Program-made: the position numbers and the translations under genes
NCBI RefSeq assembly: GCF_900113735.1
Contig: NZ_FOQM01000001.1
Location: forward strand, 186,001 to 250,000
Length of the DNA stretch: 64,000 nt
Reading direction: 5' to 3'
DNA from: Bradyrhizobium sp. Gha
Lineage (GTDB): Bacteria > Pseudomonadota > Alphaproteobacteria > Rhizobiales > Xanthobacteraceae
The notes under the pieces: generated by a model
What the model was told of the DNA's origin: nothing
Seen by the model: the letters and a program-made list of their open reading frames with translations, nothing else
Databases searched by the model: none
Shown: piece by piece, positions 61,119-64,000 of the stretch
How positions within the stretch are numbered: the first letter of the stretch is position 1
Layout: every line of letters begins with the position of its first letter

Positions 61119-63626
61119 CTATTTGTTCAGACCCGCCGTCGGCGCCGCACCGGGCGGCGTGGGCGCCACCGGCAAGGCCGATACCACCGCGCCCTTGATC
61201 ATGCGGTCGGTGCCGAGCGGCGACGAGGTGTCGACCATTCCCTTGGTCACGAAGTCCACGACATCGGCGGCATATTCCACGGGGTTGTCCGTGTGGATGA
61301 AGTGTCCGGTCTCCGGATAGATCTTGAGCATTGGCCGATTGCCGGCATTCGTCATCCGCGTCATGAAGGGCGTGATGACGTCGCGGCCGAGGTCCGTCAG
61401 CCCGTTGAACGCAGGCGTCGGGATGAACGGCTCCTTGTCGCCGAAGGCGAGGAAGATCGGCGCCTTGATCTGAGTGACCCTTTCATAGAGGTTCTTCGGG
61501 TCATCCTGCTGGAGCTCTGCGCCGATGGTATAAATGTCGAAGATGAAGACGTTGCACCACTGCTCGAGCTCCTTCGGGTTGCCCTTGGTGAGCCCAACGC
61601 GCTGCTCGGTGTGGAAGCGAGCATATTCGCTGTCGCTGAAGAAGTAGCCGCTCTTTGCGGCCGATACCGCGCCGGTGTCCGGGTCACGCTTCTTGAAATA
61701 GAAGAAGTCGCGGATGTTCTGCTCGTCGCGCGCCTTCTCCGCCGCCAGGATTCCGGTCTGGTCCCAGACCTGCCTCCACTTGTCGAAGTCACGGCCGAGA
61801 CCGTCCGCAAAGAGAGGAGCCTTCTTGTCCTTCGCGATGGTGATCTCGCGGGGATATTCCTCGAGGCCCGACGGCGCTTCCAGGGCAAGGCCCTGGACCG
61901 CCTCGGGCCAGGTCAGGGCATAGCCCACCACGAACTGACCGCCGAGCGAATGACCGAGATAGTAGGCCTTCTTGACGCCGAGCTGGTTGACGACGAGGTC
62001 GTAGATCACCTCGCGCATGTCCTGCATGGTGCGCGCCGGGCTCTTGTCGAGATTGCCGGGCCCGGACATGCCGTAATGCGGCAGGTCGGGTACGATCACG
62101 CGCAGGCCGCTGCGCAATGCGTATTGCATGATATTGCCGTAGTGGCCGCCGAATGCACCCTTGCCGTGGATGATGACGAGCACTTGCGGGTCCTTGTCGG
62201 TGCCGGCATACTCGTCCATGTAGCCGATTTCCCAGGAATTGCCGCTCTTGTCCTTGGCGTCGGCGAACTTGACCGGATAGGGATAGGTCACATAGGCCTT
62301 CCAGAACGACTTCTTGGGATCGATCTTCTGAGCGACATCGGGCGTGCGATAATTCTTGTCGACGAATTTCTGGGCTCGATCGAGCGCCGCCACGTCGTCC
62401 ATGAAGGCGACGAACTTCGGATCGTTCTTGCGCTGATTGATGATCGGGAACACGCCGTAATGGGCGACCGGACTCTCCTGCGCGATCAGGTCCGCGCCGG
62501 GTACACGATCGACCGCCTTCTGCGCCAGCTTGAAGTTCAGCCACAGGTCGTTGGTAATGTGCATCACCAGCGTGCGGGCCTGGATGCGGCCGAGATACGG
62601 GTTGATGTTGTGGGTCTCGCCGACCCGGTTACGCCAGACGAGGTCGACTGCGTCATAGAGCTTGGCGCGGTTGGTGACGTTCAATCCCGCCTTCTCGTTC
62701 GGCGGATCCCAGTAGAATATCTCGGGCTGAACGGCGGGCCAGTTCTGGGTCGTCCGGAAGGCAAAGTCGTAACCCGTCATTCCGAGGATCGACCAGCCGA
62801 ACGCAACGCCCGGTACCGGATGCTTCTCCTTGGGCAGCTTGTAGTAATCGCCGTTGGTGGCCTGCCAGACCGGATCGGACTGGATCGCCGCCGTCATCAT
62901 CTGGAACGTCCAATTGCCGACGGGGTCGTCGCCATCCGACTGCGTGGTGCCGCCGATCGGCATCAGGGCGTTGATGTACTCCGGATGCATTACGCCCCAG
63001 ACGTAAGTCTGCGTGCCGCCCATGGAGACGCCGGTCACGAGCGCGACGCGCGCCACCTTCAGCTCGTCCCGCAGCAGGCGATAATTGGCCTGCACCATGT
63101 CGTAGTAGCTGTATTGTGGAAATTTGACGCCGAGCCCGTCGGACGGCTTGCTGGCGCCCCACGTGCCGAGCGGGTCGACCATGATGACATAGTAGCGATC
63201 GGTATCGATCGGGCGGCCCGGACCAATGATCGGCACGCCGCCTGACAGCGCGGCGCCCTTCACCCACTGCTCGTACATGTCGGTGGAATCGCCGGAATAG
63301 TAGGAGTTGATCACGACGGCATTGGTGATCTCGCCGGCGGCGTTGCGACGCGCGTTGCCGATGGCAATATAGGCGGTGCGCAGTTGGCCTGCGCCGAGCG
63401 ACTCCAGCGTGACCCCTCCCTCGCCGCCATTCTCCCATTTGGAGGGATCGGTCAGGTCGTACTTGCCGCCAAGACGGAAGTTGGCGATTTCGTAGGTCTT
63501 CTTCAAGCCGTCATGCTGCACCTGCGACGAGCGGCGGGTAAAGGGTTGTGCGGCAGCAAGAGCGGTGCCGACCAGCAGCACGATCAAGCCAACGAAGCAA
63601 CGCTTCGCGATGTCGGTCCCGGTCAT
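61119..63626 (-). CDS. Secreted tandem alpha/beta hydrolase, 835 residues
   Basis: A leader (CFVGLIVLLVGTALAAAQ) precedes two complete alpha/beta hydrolase domains. Domain 1 (about 30-420) is MetX/homoserine-acyltransferase-like with elbow VTGVSMGGTQTYVWG (Ser201) and VVINSYYSGDSTDMYEQW. Domain 2 (about 440-800) has VLVIIHGKGAFGGHYGN, elbow YLGHSLGGQFVVGY (Ser560) and His in YPETGHFIHTDNP. A Pro/Ala tail closes it. Two different hydrolase domains in one secreted chain could attack two bonds of one substrate. Compare the separate MetX-like secreted hydrolase at 14673. Confidence 0.86.
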   Translation of the reverse strand: MTGTDIAKRCFVGLIVLLVGTALAAAQPFTRRSSQVQHDGLKKTYEIANFRLGGKYDLTDPSKWENGGEGGVTLESLGAGQLRTAYIAIGNARRNAAGEITNAVVINSYYSGDSTDMYEQWVKGAALSGGVPIIGPGRPIDTDRYYVIMVDPLGTWGASKPSDGLGVKFPQYSYYDMVQANYRLLRDELKVARVALVTGVSMGGTQTYVWGVMHPEYINALMPIGGTTQSDGDDPVGNWTFQMMTAAIQSDPVWQATNGDYYKLPKEKHPVPGVAFGWSILGMTGYDFAFRTTQNWPAVQPEIFYWDPPNEKAGLNVTNRAKLYDAVDLVWRNRVGETHNINPYLGRIQARTLVMHITNDLWLNFKLAQKAVDRVPGADLIAQESPVAHYGVFPIINQRKNDPKFVAFMDDVAALDRAQKFVDKNYRTPDVAQKIDPKKSFWKAYVTYPYPVKFADAKDKSGNSWEIGYMDEYAGTDKDPQVLVIIHGKGAFGGHYGNIMQYALRSGLRVIVPDLPHYGMSGPGNLDKSPARTMQDMREVIYDLVVNQLGVKKAYYLGHSLGGQFVVGYALTWPEAVQGLALEAPSGLEEYPREITIAKDKKAPLFADGLGRDFDKWRQVWDQTGILAAEKARDEQNIRDFFYFKKRDPDTGAVSAAKSGYFFSDSEYARFHTEQRVGLTKGNPKELEQWCNVFIFDIYTIGAELQQDDPKNLYERVTQIKAPIFLAFGDKEPFIPTPAFNGLTDLGRDVITPFMTRMTNAGNRPMLKIYPETGHFIHTDNPVEYAADVVDFVTKGMVDTSSPLGTDRMIKGAVVSALPVAPTPPGAAPTAGLNK

Positions 63627-63751
63627 GACGGTTCCTCCCTGGACAGTTTTTCGTACGCTAGGAACCTCGGCGCGGGGAGCTTTGATCTAACTCAATGGAA
63701 TTCCGGCGCGGAGGTTGAGGATTGGAGGAATCAGATCGTCGGTAATTCGCG

Positions 63752-64000
63752 ATGCCTTTCCTCAGCCACGGCTCGTATCGGATACGCTATGAGCTCGACG
63801 GGCCGACGGGCGCGCCTGCCTACGTCCTCGTGAACGGGCTTACGCAATATTCCGAGCTGTGGGGCGCTTATCGCGCCGCGCTTTTCGCGCGAGGCTTTCG
63901 CGTCGCGACATTCGATCTGCTTGGTCAGGGCGCCTCGGACAAGCCGACGCTCTACATTAGCCAGGACGACCAGGTCGGTGCATTGGGCCTTCTGATCGAC
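63752..64000 (+). CDS. Alpha/beta hydrolase, N-terminal part (cut by window edge)
   Basis: 83 codons to the window end. GSYRIRYELDGPTGAPAYVL, VNGLTQYSELWGAYRAALFA and VATFDLLGQGASDKPTL are the oxyanion and strand-4 blocks of a hydrolase of the 3-oxoadipate enol-lactonase type. An in-frame TAA nearby upstream fixes ATG 63752 as the start. It is divergent from the tandem hydrolase gene. Confidence 0.75.
   Translation, partial: MPFLSHGSYRIRYELDGPTGAPAYVLVNGLTQYSELWGAYRAALFARGFRVATFDLLGQGASDKPTLYISQDDQVGALGLLID

Noticed and set aside
60816..63245. 809-residue open frame on the plus strand
   Set aside because: It is antisense to the tandem and single hydrolase genes, has no domain likeness and is Arg/Val/Asp-rich as expected from a high-GC shadow frame.
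63661..63693. Third ECF-like promoter before the hydrolase at 63752
   Set aside because: Both blocks match, but the spacing is two bases longer than in the other two sites, so it was not listed as a feature; mentioned in the ECF finding.

Overview
High-GC chromosomal DNA with GTG starts, many start/stop-overlapping genes and long antisense shadow frames. Gene content (Lrp-controlled bkd operon, HAAT-family ABC operon, DUF4142/ECF sigma pair, chromate module, many solute ABC systems) points to an alphaproteobacterium of the Rhizobiales, most like Bradyrhizobium. This is an inference from gene families. No rRNA, tRNA, CRISPR array or intact insertion sequence was seen.

Region by region. 1-4.6 kb (minus): a chromate-resistance operon whose first gene, a rhodanese/ChrB protein, is internally deleted, followed by PepSY, DUF1259, Fe/Mn superoxide dismutase, two small secreted proteins, ChrA and a phosphatase-like/beta-propeller protein cut by the window edge. 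4.8-8.4 kb (plus): outer-membrane protein, ATP-grasp-like protein, FetAB-type exporter. 8.6-15.8 kb: Cys-rich protein, FAD monooxygenase fused to cytochrome b5, CDF metal exporter, three secreted alpha/beta hydrolases in a row. 16-18.2 kb: ECF sigma factor, DUF4142 protein and cupredoxin, with a promoter motif shared by the first two. 18.3-22 kb: a run of decayed genes and two coupled genes each broken by one in-frame TAG. 22.4-25.6 kb: a 1094-residue hybrid histidine kinase. 25.7-29.3 kb: two aldehyde dehydrogenases beside remnants of an aminotransferase and of 2-oxoadipate dioxygenase, which suggests a collapsed lysine/aminoadipate pathway. 29.6-35.5 kb: bkdR and the complete branched-chain 2-oxoacid dehydrogenase operon. 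35.7-40.4 kb: a LacI-regulated sugar-type ABC operon.

40.7-60.1 kb is the most unusual part. A minus-strand operon runs from a HAAT-type solute-binding protein through two ATPases and two permeases into two N,N-dimethylformamidase-type large subunits, a small subunit, a glutathione transferase and a thioredoxin-fold isomerase. The second permease carries a complete 121-residue copy of the amidohydrolase small subunit fused to its C-terminus. Next to the operon lie a LuxR-type regulator, an MFS transporter, a copper amine oxidase and an acyl-CoA synthetase. A 20-bp dyad occurs upstream of the ABC/amidase operon, the amine oxidase and the acyl-CoA synthetase. I read this as one regulon that imports a substituted amide, hydrolyses it at the membrane, oxidises the amine and activates the acid. 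The substrate is unknown.

60.2-64 kb: three more alpha/beta hydrolases, one of them a tandem two-domain protein of 835 residues.
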